A stretch of 64,000 bases of DNA from JADKAV01 sp037046735 (GCA_037046735.1 JBAOHC010000027.1:434001-498000); one strand, 5' to 3'. Positions 25,648 to 34,784 are shown, counted from the first letter of the stretch. Numbers and translations: made by a program. The notes: generated by a model from the sequence alone, not told the origin.

Positions 25648-26942
25648 TCGTCCTCCTCGATGCGCGCGACCAGGATCGTTCCGATCCGGTTACGCCGCCC
25701 GGCAGCCTGCTCAGCGGTCAAACGGTACCCGTCCAGGTCGATGTGGGTACCCGGAATCGGCACCACCCCGAGCCGGCGCGCCAAGAGCCCGGCCACCGTG
25801 TCGACATCGTCGGTTTCACTGCTGACCTGCACCGGCACGATCTCCGCGAGGTCGTCAACCGACAGTCGCGCGTTGATCCGGTATCGATCCTCACCGAGGG
25901 TCTCCACGTCGGGGATCTCAGCCGTGTCGTACTCGTCGGCGATCTCCCCCACGATCTCCTCGAGAATGTCCTCAATGGTGACCAGTCCAGCCGTGCCGCC
26001 ATACTCGTCGACCACGATCGCCATGTGCACCCGCGAGGCCTGCAGGTCACGCAGCAGATCGTCGGCTCGCTTGCTGTCGGGGACAAAATGCGCCTGCCGC
26101 ATGACCGAATCCACCTGCTCGCTGCGCTCCGCTTCACGATGTTCGAACACGCGCCGAGTGATGTCCTTCAGGTACACCACACCGACCACATCGTCCAGGT
26201 TGTCCCCGACCACAGGGATCCGGCTGAAGCCGGAACGCAGCCCGAGGCTCAGGGCCTGCCGCAGGGTCTTGTTGCGCTCGAGCCACACCATCTCGGTACG
26301 GGGCACCATGACTTCGCGCACGAGCGTGTCCCCGAGTTCGAAGACGGAGTGCAGCATCTGGCGCTCCTCGTCCTCGATGACCAGATCGGCGCCGGCCTGA
26401 TCAAGTAGTTCGCGCAGTTCAGCCTGACTCACGAACGGCCCCTGCCGGTAGCCCTTTCCCGGAGTGATGGCGTTGCCGATCAGGATCAGCAGCGAGGCCA
26501 GTGGGCTGAGCAGCCCGGCGAGGAAGCGGGCCGGCCCCTGGGCTGCCAGCGCGATCGACTCCGCATGCTGCTGGCCCAGCGTTCGGGGGGCGACACCGGT
26601 CACGATGTAGGCGATCAACACCATGACGATCACAGGCACCAGCACCTGCAGCCACAGAGCAGCGTCGATGGTTTCCATCCCGATCAGGGTCGCGATGCCG
26701 ATGGCCGTGGTCGTGCACAGCAACCGCAGGAACAACAGCACGTTGATGTAGCGGGGGCGGTCCTCCACGATGGACAGCAAACCCGTCGCCCCCCGCGCGC
26801 CGTCGTCGACGAGTTCCTCCACGCGGGGCCGGGAGACCCTGGTGAGCGCCACTTCGGCAGCGACGAGCAACCCTGCCACAGCGACGAGGACGACAACCGT
26901 GACGATTTGCTGGGTGATCAAGAGGTGACCTCGGTCTGCCAT
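25644..26942 (-). CDS. CNNM/CorC (hemolysin C) family membrane protein with CBS domains
   Basis: 432 residues. An N-terminal DUF21 membrane domain with about four helices (about 10-190) has VLVAVAGLLVAAEVALTRVSRPRVEEL. Two CBS domains follow (about 210-330, with VMVPRTEMVWLERN and IVVDEYGGTAGLVTIEDILEEIVGEI), then a CorC_HlyC C-terminal domain (about 340-425). The family is tied to magnesium or cobalt handling. ATG 26942 overlaps ybeY by 25 bases; a TTG at about 26921 would remove most of that overlap. Confidence 0.92.
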   Translation of the reverse strand: MADRGHLLITQQIVTVVVLVAVAGLLVAAEVALTRVSRPRVEELVDDGARGATGLLSIVEDRPRYINVLLFLRLLCTTTAIGIATLIGMETIDAALWLQVLVPVIVMVLIAYIVTGVAPRTLGQQHAESIALAAQGPARFLAGLLSPLASLLILIGNAITPGKGYRQGPFVSQAELRELLDQAGADLVIEDEERQMLHSVFELGDTLVREVMVPRTEMVWLERNKTLRQALSLGLRSGFSRIPVVGDNLDDVVGVVYLKDITRRVFEHREAERSEQVDSVMRQAHFVPDSKRADDLLRDLQASRVHMAIVVDEYGGTAGLVTIEDILEEIVGEIADEYDTAEIPDVETLGEDRYRINARLSVDDLAEIVPVQVSSETDDVDTVAGLLARRLGVVPIPGTHIDLDGYRLTAEQAAGRRNRIGTILVARIEEDE

Positions 26943-27376
26943 TCCCCAAGCAGCCGCCGCTGCAGGCCGAACATCAGACGTTCCTCGTCCGGTTCCGCGT
27001 GGTCGTAGCCAAGTAGGTGCAGGATGCCGTGGGTGAGTAACACCCCGTACTCAGTGGTCACGTCGTGGCCGGCCTGCACGGCCTGCTTCGCGGCGACCTC
27101 AGGACAGATCACCACGTCGCCCAGCAGACCCTCCGGCGGCGGTTCGTCGTCGCGTGGCGGGGTCAGTTCATCCATCGGAAAGCTGAGCACATCCGTGGGG
27201 CCGGGCTCATCCATCCAGCGCACATGCAGGTCGGTCATCGTCGCTACGTCCACGAACACCACCGACAGCTCGGCACCGGGATGGATCCGCAGGCGATCGA
27301 GGATGAACCGCGCCTGCTCACCGATCCCCTCGATGTCGATCTCGGTCTCGGTCTCATTGACGACGTCGATGCTCAT
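26918..27376 (-). CDS. ybeY: Endoribonuclease YbeY (rRNA maturation factor)
   Basis: Zinc-dependent RNase for 16S rRNA 3'-end maturation and quality control. 152 residues. The metal motif HGILHLLGYDH followed by AEPDEE gives the three zinc histidines (H-x3-H-x5-H). The substrate-side motif DVLSFPMDE is intact. The start overlaps the phoH stop (ATGA). The order phoH-ybeY-corC-era is classical. Confidence 0.96.
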   Translation of the reverse strand: MSIDVVNETETEIDIEGIGEQARFILDRLRIHPGAELSVVFVDVATMTDLHVRWMDEPGPTDVLSFPMDELTPPRDDEPPPEGLLGDVVICPEVAAKQAVQAGHDVTTEYGVLLTHGILHLLGYDHAEPDEERLMFGLQRRLLGEWQTEVTS

Positions 27377-28353
27377 CGGTCCCCTTCGTAGCGGCCGTAG
27401 GCATCGACGATCTGGCTGACGAGGCGGTGACGGACGACGTCGCGGCTGGTCAGTTCGCAGAACGCCACATCGTCGAGGCCGTGCAGAATGTCGCGCACCA
27501 CCCGCAGGCCACTCTTCGTGCCGCCGGGCAGGTCGACCTGCGTCACGTCACCGGTCACCACGATGGTTGAGCCGAATCCGAGCCGGGTCAGGAACATCTT
27601 CATCTGCTCGGGAGTGGTGTTCTGCGCCTCGTCGAGGATGATGAACGCATCGTTGAGTGTGCGACCCCGCATGTAGGCCAGCGGTGCCACCTCGATGGTC
27701 CCACTGGTCATCAGTTGCGGGATGCGGTCGGGATCGATCATGTCGTGCAGCGCATCGTAGAGCGGGCGCAGGTACGGGTCGATCTTCTCGCTCAGCGTGC
27801 CGGGCAGGAAGCCAAGGCGCTCGCCAGCCTCCACGGCGGGCCGGGTGAGGATGATCCGGTTGATCTGCTTGCCCTGCAGCGCCTGCACCGCCTTGGCCAC
27901 GGCCAAGTAGGTCTTGCCGGTGCCCGCCGGGCCGATGCCGAACACGATCGTGTTGGCGTCGATGGCGTCCACGTAGCGCTTCTGGTTCAGCGTTTTCGCA
28001 CGGATCGCCTTCCCCCGCGTGGACAGGATGTTGGTGGTCAACAACTGCGACGGCGAGACTGATCGGTCGACACGCAGCATCTGCACCGAGCGTTCAATCG
28101 CGTCCGGGGTGAGGCCCTGACCGGTGCGCAGGATGGCCAGCATCTCAGCGATGACCTGCTCCGCCAGCGCCACAGCGGCGACCTCGCCGGTGAGGTGGAT
28201 CTCATTGCCGCGCACGAGCACGTCGACCTCGGGGAAGTCGCGCTCGAACTGCCGGAGATTCTCATCATTGGCACCCAGCAATGCCACCATCGGGTGGGTG
28301 TTGGGAACCACGATCGTGCTGGTCACAGGGGTCTGCACGGGTGATGGCTTCAT
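27373..28353 (-). CDS. phoH: PhoH family ATPase
   Basis: 326 residues from ATG 28353, which overlaps the HIT gene stop (ATGA); a GTG 12 bases earlier is possible. Walker A is GPAGTGKTYLAVA, Walker B is AFIILDEAQNTTPEQMKMFLTRLG, followed by VVTGDVTQVDLP. A KH-like N-terminal region precedes the ATPase. PhoH proteins are putative RNA-acting ATPases, and the partnership with YbeY suggests RNA processing. Confidence 0.95.
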   Translation of the reverse strand: MKPSPVQTPVTSTIVVPNTHPMVALLGANDENLRQFERDFPEVDVLVRGNEIHLTGEVAAVALAEQVIAEMLAILRTGQGLTPDAIERSVQMLRVDRSVSPSQLLTTNILSTRGKAIRAKTLNQKRYVDAIDANTIVFGIGPAGTGKTYLAVAKAVQALQGKQINRIILTRPAVEAGERLGFLPGTLSEKIDPYLRPLYDALHDMIDPDRIPQLMTSGTIEVAPLAYMRGRTLNDAFIILDEAQNTTPEQMKMFLTRLGFGSTIVVTGDVTQVDLPGGTKSGLRVVRDILHGLDDVAFCELTSRDVVRHRLVSQIVDAYGRYEGDR

Positions 28354-28685
28354 CCGGGGGGCCACGACATCTGTCGGCCGCCGATGACGTGCGCGTGGAC
28401 ATGCTCTACTTCCTGCCCACCGTCGCGGCCGGTGTTGAACACCAGCCGGAATCCCTGGTCCAGCCCTTCAGCGGCGGCGACCTGCGCGGCCACTGCCATC
28501 ACCTCAGCGGTCGCAGCGGGATGCGCGGCGAGTTCAGCAACATTCTGGTAGTGCTCGCGCGAAATGACGAGTATGTGCACCGGTGCCACGGGGTTCAGAT
28601 CGCGGAAGGCGACTACCTGCTCGGTGCTGTGCACAACCGTCGCCGGGATATCGCCGGCAGCAATGGCGCAGAAGACGCAGGACAT
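28350..28685 (-). CDS. HIT family hydrolase (histidine triad)
   Basis: 111 residues from ATG 28685. It begins CVFCAIAAGDIPATVVH, and the catalytic triad is HVHAHVIGG near the C-terminus (H-x-H-x-H). The family hydrolyses nucleoside phosphoramidates and related nucleotidyl compounds. The frame extends upstream, but the ATG gives the exact family start and lies 43 bases after rsmE. A HIT gene at this place is usual in actinobacteria. Confidence 0.93.
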   Translation of the reverse strand: MSCVFCAIAAGDIPATVVHSTEQVVAFRDLNPVAPVHILVISREHYQNVAELAAHPAATAEVMAVAAQVAAAEGLDQGFRLVFNTGRDGGQEVEHVHAHVIGGRQMSWPPG

Positions 28686-28728
28686 AGTGACTATCCTGTC
28701 ACGGGCCACGGGTGGGCCGCGAACGTGT

Positions 28729-29412
28729 TCAATGCCGATCCACGCTGCGGATCCACACACAGGCAGCAGCACCCGCGGTCGACGTGCGCAGGATCTCGGG
28801 TCCAAGCAGCACCGGCGTACCACCCATAGCCGAAACCTCCTCCTCGGTGAGGCCGCCCTCAGGGCCTGCCACAACAGTGAGGGGACCTGCGGGCAGCACG
28901 AGGTCGAACAGACTGGTGTGGGCGCTCTCATGCAGGACGAAGGTGGGCTGCTCGGGCACACCGGAGAGCAGCTCAGTCACCTCGGGCAGGTAGGGCCGCC
29001 TCGACTGCATGGCCGCGGCCTTCGCGACCCGCCGCCAGCGATCGACCTTCCCCCTCTCCTTGCCGCGCCAATCCGCCACCGTGCGCGCAGATGCCCACGG
29101 CACGATCCGCGAGGCGCCGGTCTCGGTGAGCAACTCGACGGCCAGGTCGCCACGCTCGCCCTTGGGAATGGCCTGCACGACCGTCAGTTCCCGGCGCGCC
29201 GGGACGTACTCGATCTCATCGATCGCCACGACGACTGCACGCCGGTCCGCACTCTGGACGCGGCAGGTCGCGATCCGGCCGACCCCGTCGCCCACCAGCA
29301 CGACCTCACCGCGGCGCAGACGCATCGCTCCAGCAGCGTGGCGAACATCGTCGGCGCTCAGCGTGACCTCGTCCCCGTGGGACAGATCGGCGTAGAACAG
29401 CGGCGCGGTCAT
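28729..29412 (-). CDS. rsmE: 16S rRNA (uracil1498-N3)-methyltransferase
   Basis: SPOUT-class methyltransferase. 227 residues. It has an N-terminal PUA-like part (LFYADLSHGDEVTL, DDVRHAAGAMRLRRGE), then AIPKGERGDLAVELLTETGASRI, the AM binding knot VVAGPEGGLTEEEV, and PVLLGPEILRTSTAGAAA. It overlaps dnaJ by four bases and so belongs to the heat-shock operon. Confidence 0.95.
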   Translation of the reverse strand: MTAPLFYADLSHGDEVTLSADDVRHAAGAMRLRRGEVVLVGDGVGRIATCRVQSADRRAVVVAIDEIEYVPARRELTVVQAIPKGERGDLAVELLTETGASRIVPWASARTVADWRGKERGKVDRWRRVAKAAAMQSRRPYLPEVTELLSGVPEQPTFVLHESAHTSLFDLVLPAGPLTVVAGPEGGLTEEEVSAMGGTPVLLGPEILRTSTAGAAACVWIRSVDRH

Positions 29413-30548
29413 TTCCCGCTGAACGCCTCCTTGATGCGAGAGAACAGCCCGGTCTGGTGCTCAAGGATGGTGGGCTCCACCCGCTCCTCGCCGCGCAGCG
29501 CCGCGAGTTGCTCGAGCAGGGCGCGCTGTTCAGCGTCGATCTTGCTGGGCGTCACCACGTCGAGATGGATGTGCAGGTCGCCGCGGCCTGACCGCTGCAG
29601 TCGTGCGGCGCCGAGGCCGCGTAGCGTCTGCACCCCACCGCTCTGGGTACCCGGCCGGATGTCGATGCTCTGCTCGCCATCCAACGTCTGCAGCGGAATC
29701 ACGGTGCCCAGTGCCGCCGCCGTCATGGGGATACTGAGCCGCACGTGCAGGTCGTTGCCCTCGCGTTCGAAGACGGGGTGCGGCTTCTGAATGATCTCGA
29801 CGTAGATGTCACCTGCGGGCCCACTGCCCGGACCCACCTCACCCTTGCCCGACAGCAGCAGGCGGGTTCCCGTCTCCACGCCTGGCGGAACCTCGACATT
29901 GATGGTCTCGCGGGTGCGGATCCGGCCGTCTCCGGCACACTCCGGGCACGGTGAAGGGTTCAACGTGCCGTAACCCTGGCACTGCGGGCAGGCCCGCGCC
30001 GTCATCACTTGACCAAGGAAGGTGCGCTGTACGTTCTGCACCTCACCGCGGCCGCGGCACATCGGGCAGGCCGTCAGCGACGCGCCTTGCGCGGTGCCTT
30101 TGCCGCTGCACGTGGGACACCCAATGGCCGTGTCCACGGTGATCTCCTTCGTGGTACCGAACACCGCCTCGGCGAGCTCCACCTCGATCCGGATCAGCGC
30201 GTCGTTTCCCCGGCGGGTGCGCGGCTTGGGCCCCCGGGAGCCGCCACCCCCACCCCCGGAGAAGAACGTGTTCAACAGATCCTCGAACAGGGTCTCCCCG
30301 CCGAAACCCGCTCCAGCGCCACCCCCGCCAGCAGCCCGCGGATCATGTCCGAGGTCATACATCTGGCGCTTCTTGGGGTCGGAGAGCACCTCGTAAGCCG
30401 CCGTGACGTCCTTGAACTTGTCGTGGGTACTGGGGTCGGGGTTCACATCGGGGTGCAACTCGCGAGCCAGGCGCCGGTAGGCGCGTTTGATCTCCTCGGG
30501 CGTCGCATCGCGAGACACACCCAGCGTTTGGTAATAGTCGGCTGCCAT
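29409..30548 (-). CDS. dnaJ: Chaperone protein DnaJ (DnaJ2-type)
   Basis: Hsp40 co-chaperone of DnaK, 379 residues. J domain at 1-70 with HPD (RELHPDVNPDP), then a Gly-rich linker with runs of Gly (about 72-108). Four zinc-finger repeats follow: CPTCSGKG, CPMCRGRG, CPQCQGYG and CPECAGDG. The C-terminal substrate-binding domains complete it. It lies 10 bases downstream of hrcA, so it is under HrcA/CIRCE control. This is the HrcA-linked second DnaJ of actinobacteria. Confidence 0.96.
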   Translation of the reverse strand: MAADYYQTLGVSRDATPEEIKRAYRRLARELHPDVNPDPSTHDKFKDVTAAYEVLSDPKKRQMYDLGHDPRAAGGGGAGAGFGGETLFEDLLNTFFSGGGGGGSRGPKPRTRRGNDALIRIEVELAEAVFGTTKEITVDTAIGCPTCSGKGTAQGASLTACPMCRGRGEVQNVQRTFLGQVMTARACPQCQGYGTLNPSPCPECAGDGRIRTRETINVEVPPGVETGTRLLLSGKGEVGPGSGPAGDIYVEIIQKPHPVFEREGNDLHVRLSIPMTAAALGTVIPLQTLDGEQSIDIRPGTQSGGVQTLRGLGAARLQRSGRGDLHIHLDVVTPSKIDAEQRALLEQLAALRGEERVEPTILEHQTGLFSRIKEAFSGK

Positions 30549-30558
30549 CGTCTTCCCT

Positions 30559-31572
30559 CTACTGACTCAGGATCCGGCCCAGATAACGCGCAACAGCGCG
30601 CACTGAACCCATCGTGCCCGGGTAGTCCATGCGTGTCGGGCCGAGCACCCCGATGTGCGCCACGCTCTGCTGGTGTGGGCCGTAGCCCGTGGTGACAACT
30701 GCTGAGGTGGACAGGCCCACCACGTCGTTCTCCGACCCGATCCGCACGGTCAGGTCATCCTGGCTGCCCACCTCCTGCAACAAACGCAGGAGCACCACAT
30801 GTTCCTCCAGCGCCTCGAGGACCGGACCCATGGTCAGGGAGTAGTCCTCGCCGAAGCGGGTGAGGTTGGCCGTCCCACCCATGACGATGCGGTTCTCCTG
30901 GCGCTCCACCACCGTCTCCAGCAGGGTGGCGAGCACACTGGCCGCCAAGGGCCGGAAGGCTGCGGGGGTCTGCGCGGGGACGCTGTCCACCGCATCGGAC
31001 ACCGACGTGAAACTCTTGCCGACGACGGCGGCGTTGAGTCGGGCCCGCAGATCCAGCAGGGCCTCGTCGGTGACCTCGATGGGGCTCTCCACAGTGCGCT
31101 GCTCGACCCGGCCGGTGTCCGCGATCACGACCAGCAGTACCCGCCTGGGTGCCAGTCCCACGATCTCGACATGGCGTACACCTGAGCGAGTCAGCGTGGG
31201 GTACTGCACAAGTGCCACTTGATGGGTGAGTTGGGCCAGCAGTCGCACCGTGCGCTGCATGACGTCGTCGAGGTCAATGGCCGTGTCCAGGAACTGGTGG
31301 ATGGCCCGGCGCTCGGCTGGCGACAGCGGCTTGATCTGCGCGATCCGGTCCACGAACAGGCGGTATCCCTTATCGGTCGGCACCCGGCCAGCGGAAGTGT
31401 GCGGGGCAACGATGTAGCCCTCCTCCTCCAGCATGGCCATGTCATTGCGCAGCGTCGCCGAACTCACCCCGAAGTTGTGGCGCTCGGCGAGCATCTTGGA
31501 ACCCACCGGTTCGCGGGTGGCCACGTAGTCCTCCACGATGGCACGCAGGACGTCGAGCTTACGCTCGTCCAT
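30559..31572 (-). CDS. hrcA: Heat-inducible transcription repressor HrcA
   Basis: Represses CIRCE-controlled chaperone genes and is released on heat stress through GroEL. 337 residues from ATG 31572, with AGGTGG in front. The winged-helix DNA-binding domain (about 1-90) has MDERKLDVLRAIVEDYVATREPVGSK and the HrcA mark HTSAGRVPTDKGYR. The GAF-like inducible domain follows. The frame is open upstream but outside the family. A CIRCE operator sits 15 bases before the start, so it autoregulates. Confidence 0.97.
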   Translation of the reverse strand: MDERKLDVLRAIVEDYVATREPVGSKMLAERHNFGVSSATLRNDMAMLEEEGYIVAPHTSAGRVPTDKGYRLFVDRIAQIKPLSPAERRAIHQFLDTAIDLDDVMQRTVRLLAQLTHQVALVQYPTLTRSGVRHVEIVGLAPRRVLLVVIADTGRVEQRTVESPIEVTDEALLDLRARLNAAVVGKSFTSVSDAVDSVPAQTPAAFRPLAASVLATLLETVVERQENRIVMGGTANLTRFGEDYSLTMGPVLEALEEHVVLLRLLQEVGSQDDLTVRIGSENDVVGLSTSAVVTTGYGPHQQSVAHIGVLGPTRMDYPGTMGSVRAVARYLGRILSQ

Positions 31573-31586
31573 GACGCCACCTCGCT

Positions 31587-31613
31587 TTAGCACTCGGATC
31601 CCTCGAGTGCCAG
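31587..31613. promoter_or_regulatory. CIRCE operator (HrcA-binding inverted repeat)
   Basis: TTAGCACTC at 31587-31595, nine spacer bases, then GAGTGCCAG at 31605-31613. The consensus is TTAGCACTC-N9-GAGTGCTAA, so the left arm is perfect and the right arm has two mismatches at its outer end. It stands immediately upstream of hrcA and should govern hrcA-dnaJ and probably the coupled genes behind them. Confidence 0.93.
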
Positions 31614-31701
31614 TGTACGTCCGACAGGGCCTGCCAGCCATGGGCCAGGATGTGTGATGTCCGACGCGGGACGGGCCGTGGCCACCTCTAGGCTGAACTC
31701 C

Positions 31702-32058
31702 GTGAGCGACTACAACGACGGATCGGGCTACACGCCCAACAACGGCCCCGATCGCGGTCAGATCCCGCCGCCACCACCGCCCATGGGACCGCTGTCCCCC
31801 CGCCAGCAGGACTCGTACAGCACAGCGGCGCTGATCGTCGGCATTCTCTCCCTCGTCCTGGGCCTGTTCTGCGGGCTGCTGGCCATTCCGTCGGGGATCG
31901 TAGCGATCTACTTGGGACTGCAGGGTCGCAAACGTTCGATGGCCATCGGCAAGGGGCCCGGCTTGGCCACTGCAGGAGCCGTCATGGGCGGCGTCGCCAT
32001 CCTGATGACGCTCGCTTTCCTCGCGGCGACGCTGCTGTTGGGAATTCGCACGTCGTAA
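31702..32058 (+). CDS. DUF4190-type membrane protein with proline-rich tail
   Basis: 118 residues from GTG 31702. The N-terminal 45 residues are polar and proline-rich (six prolines in a row near residue 24). Two long hydrophobic segments follow, with STAALIVGILSLVLGLFCG and GAVMGGVAILMTLAFLAATL, the pattern of DUF4190. It starts a series of three similar-looking membrane proteins. Function unknown. Confidence 0.82.
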   Translation: MSDYNDGSGYTPNNGPDRGQIPPPPPPMGPLSPRQQDSYSTAALIVGILSLVLGLFCGLLAIPSGIVAIYLGLQGRKRSMAIGKGPGLATAGAVMGGVAILMTLAFLAATLLLGIRTS

Positions 32059-32151
32059 ATACCGGGTTTGGCGCACGCGCGGGCATATTCTTGAGCCGCT
32101 CAAGGACCGCTTGGGTGAAGTTGTCACCCGAACAGCTATCTGGAGGTCGCC

Positions 32152-32661
32152 GTGTCCACTCCGCCACCGCCCCCGCCCATGTCCGGACCGCCGTCGGCTG
32201 CAGCCGCAGCTGGTCAACACTACGCAAACTGGGGCTGGCGGGTTCTGGCGTACACCATCGACATCATTCCGCTCACCATCCTCAACGGGATCGGCTACCT
32301 CCTGGCCCGGCCAAAGACGACGACCACCCAGACCGATGGTGGTCTGACGATCACGACCACGACCGGACTCGGTATCTGGTTCTGGGTCTTCTGGCTGATC
32401 GGGGTCCTGTACTTCTTCTGGAACAAGGGCATCCGCGAGGGCAGCACCAGCCAGTCACTGGGTAAGTCCGCTCTCGGTATGCACACGGTCAGTCAGGTCA
32501 CCGGCCAGCCGCTCGGCGCTGGGATGGGGATCGGGCGCCTGCTGCTGCTGTACGTGGACTTCATGATCTGCTACGTAGGCGTATTGTGGCCGTTGTGGGA
32601 CAAAGACCGCCAGTGCCTCATTTCTGACAAAATCACCAAAGCTGTCGTTTACAAGGATTAG
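32152..32661 (+). CDS. RDD family membrane protein
   Basis: 169 residues. A cytosolic proline-rich start (MSTPPPPPPMSGPPSA) precedes an RDD domain: ANWGWRVLAYTIDIIPLTI (the family Arg and Asp pair is R...D), helices at about 33-52, 75-95 and 125-145, and KSALGMHTVSQVTGQPLG. RDD proteins are small membrane proteins of poorly defined role, some acting in ion exchange. Nine bases separate it from the next gene, so the two are co-transcribed. Confidence 0.88.
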   Translation: MSTPPPPPPMSGPPSAAAAAGQHYANWGWRVLAYTIDIIPLTILNGIGYLLARPKTTTTQTDGGLTITTTTGLGIWFWVFWLIGVLYFFWNKGIREGSTSQSLGKSALGMHTVSQVTGQPLGAGMGIGRLLLLYVDFMICYVGVLWPLWDKDRQCLISDKITKAVVYKD

Positions 32662-32670
32662 GAGACGTAC

Positions 32671-33609
32671 ATGTCGCAATTCCCGCCACCTCCTGGGCCT
32701 GGGGGGCAGCAACCTCCCGGTGGCATGCCCCCGCAGCAGCCCGGTGGATCCGTTCCGCCGCCACCACCGCCGCCGCCCGGGCCTCCCGGTGGCTACGGCG
32801 CTCCGCCTCCACCGCCCCCCGGTCCGCCCGGTGGTGGCTACGGCGCTCCTCCGCCCGGATCCGGGCCTCCCGGGGGTGGTTACCCCGGCGCTGGCATGCC
32901 CCCTGGTGGCGGGCAGCGCCCGTTCTCGGCCGGCGACGCCATTGGCTACGGCTGGAAGAAGTTCACCCAGAACGTAGGGCCGATCCTGATCGCCATGCTC
33001 GTGTTCATGCTGATCGGAGCGGTGATCTACGGTCTGCAATTCCTGTTCCAGAGCCTGGTCGCCCCCGAAACCACCGTGGTCTCGGGCGATAACGGCTTCG
33101 CCATCGTGCAGTCCAGCGGCGGCGGTTTCCTCGGCCTGCTGGTCTCGCTGCTGTTCGCCATCATCGGCTTCGTCTGGAACTACCTGGTCCAGGCGGGTCT
33201 GGCACGTGGTGGTCTTGCGCTCACCGAGGGCAGGCCGCTGGTCATCGGCGAACTGTTGAGCATGAACAAGCTGGGCCGGATCATCGGCGCCGGCATTCTG
33301 CTGGGCATCATGACCGTGATCGGCTTGATCCTGTGCATCATCCCGGGCCTGATCGTGATCTTCTTCGGGTCGTACTTCGTGTACTTCATCGTTGATCAGG
33401 ACATGGGAGCTGTTGAGTCGATCAAGGCCAGCTTCAGTTTCGTCAAGGACAACCTGGGCAGCCTGTTCCTGCTGCTCCTGCTGTCCTGGGTGATCCTGTT
33501 CGTCGGTGCTCTGCTCTGTGGCATCGGCCTGTTCGTGGCCTACCCGGTCGTCTACATCGCCTACGCCTACGCCTACAAGGCACTGCGTGGGGCCCCCGTG
33601 GCGCCCTAG
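32671..33609 (+). CDS. Membrane protein with Pro/Gly-rich repeat tail
   Basis: 312 residues. Residues 1-85 are low-complexity Pro/Gly/Tyr repeats (units like GPPGGYGAPPPPP). Residues 90-305 form about five to six membrane helices, including PILIAMLVFMLIGAVIYGL, GLLVSLLFAIIGFVWNYLV and ILCIIPGLIVIFFGSYFVYF. The pattern DAIGYGWKKFTQNVG then helices resembles DUF975/glycerophosphodiester-phosphodiesterase membrane-domain proteins without the enzyme. Preceded by AGGAG. It is convergent with hemW, and the last four bases overlap. Confidence 0.85.
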   Translation: MSQFPPPPGPGGQQPPGGMPPQQPGGSVPPPPPPPPGPPGGYGAPPPPPPGPPGGGYGAPPPGSGPPGGGYPGAGMPPGGGQRPFSAGDAIGYGWKKFTQNVGPILIAMLVFMLIGAVIYGLQFLFQSLVAPETTVVSGDNGFAIVQSSGGGFLGLLVSLLFAIIGFVWNYLVQAGLARGGLALTEGRPLVIGELLSMNKLGRIIGAGILLGIMTVIGLILCIIPGLIVIFFGSYFVYFIVDQDMGAVESIKASFSFVKDNLGSLFLLLLLSWVILFVGALLCGIGLFVAYPVVYIAYAYAYKALRGAPVAP

Positions 33610-34784
33610 TCCCAGCCGACGAGGACCCGCACGACGGCGTCCGCCAGCATCCGGCCCTTACGGGTCAGGCGCAGGCGGGCGCCGTCGGCGTTTTCCAGCA
33701 GACCTTGATCGAGGAGCCGCTGGGTGCCCGGCAGATCTGCGGGGACCCCCTGCTCCAGCCGGACCTGCAGCATGATCTGCTCGAGGCGCCGCCCCGGCTC
33801 ATCCACGGTTTCGCGGGCGGCGGCGGGACTGTGCCCCGCCGCCAGCATGCTCTGATAGGTGGCCGGGCGTTTCACATTCCACCACCGCACCCCGTCCACG
33901 TGGGAATGTGCCCCCGGCCCGAACCCCCACCAGTTGTCGTTGCGCCAGTACCCGAGGTTGTGCTCGCACTGACCGCCCGGCCGCGCCCAGTTCGAGATCT
34001 CGTACCAGTGGAATCCGTGCCCGGCGAGCACCTCGTCGGTGATGTCGTACTGTTCGGCGGTCACGTCCGGGTCCGGTGCCGCCACTTCCCCTCTCGACAC
34101 CTGCCGAAACAAGGCCGTGCCCTGCTCCACACCGAGGGCGTAGGCCGAGATGTGGTCCGGCTGTGCGCTGACCGCGGCCAACACCGTCCGCCGCCACGAT
34201 TCGTTGGACTGGCCGGGGACACCGTAGATGAGATCCAGCGATATGTGCTCAAAACCCCGTGTGCGCGCCAATTGTGCCTCGGCGACGGCTGACCCGGGCG
34301 TGTGTTGGCGCTGCAGAATGGCCAAAGCGTGCGGATCCGCGTTCTGCATCCCCAGGCTTAGTCTCGTGACGCCGGCGGCCAACCACCCGTCCAAGGCCTT
34401 CGCCGTGACATCCTCCGGGTTGGCCTCCATGGTCACCTCCGCCCCGGGCTGCAGTCCGAAACCGCTGGCGAGATGGCTCAGTATCGCGGCGAGGTCCGCG
34501 GAGTCCAGCAGGCTGGGCGTGCCACCGCCGATAAAGACGCTGGCCAGTGGGCGCTGTTCACAGACAGCAGCGGCCAAGTCGATCTCGGAGTGGACGGCCC
34601 GCAGATAGGACTGCGTCCCGAAGCCACCCAGTTCGGCGGCCGTGTAGGTATTGAAGTCGCAGTAGCCGCAGCGCACGGTGCAGAACGGCACGTGAAGGTA
34701 GGCCCGCAGGGGTCGCTCCCAGTCGAGGCCCTCGGGTAGTGCACCGTCGGGTGGTGCGGGATCACCGTCAGGCAGGGCGGGCAT
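33606..34784 (-). CDS. hemW: HemW-like radical SAM protein (heme chaperone family)
   Basis: 392 residues. The radical SAM cluster motif is CTVRCGYCDF (C-x3-C-x2-C) near residue 35. It has GGGTPSLL, EANPEDV, SLGMQNADPHAL and the HemN_C domain at the C-terminus (RLEQIMLQVRL...). The extra Cys and other residues of true oxygen-independent coproporphyrinogen oxidase are not seen, so a heme chaperone (HemW) is the better name. ATG 34784 begins with an acidic, Pro-rich stretch. Confidence 0.92.
   Translation of the reverse strand: MPALPDGDPAPPDGALPEGLDWERPLRAYLHVPFCTVRCGYCDFNTYTAAELGGFGTQSYLRAVHSEIDLAAAVCEQRPLASVFIGGGTPSLLDSADLAAILSHLASGFGLQPGAEVTMEANPEDVTAKALDGWLAAGVTRLSLGMQNADPHALAILQRQHTPGSAVAEAQLARTRGFEHISLDLIYGVPGQSNESWRRTVLAAVSAQPDHISAYALGVEQGTALFRQVSRGEVAAPDPDVTAEQYDITDEVLAGHGFHWYEISNWARPGGQCEHNLGYWRNDNWWGFGPGAHSHVDGVRWWNVKRPATYQSMLAAGHSPAAARETVDEPGRRLEQIMLQVRLEQGVPADLPGTQRLLDQGLLENADGARLRLTRKGRMLADAVVRVLVGWD

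Noticed and set aside
32690..32930. Repeat array or CRISPR-like structure in the Pro/Gly-rich coding stretch
   Set aside because: The repeats are in frame, vary in length and encode a low-complexity protein tail; there are no spacers.
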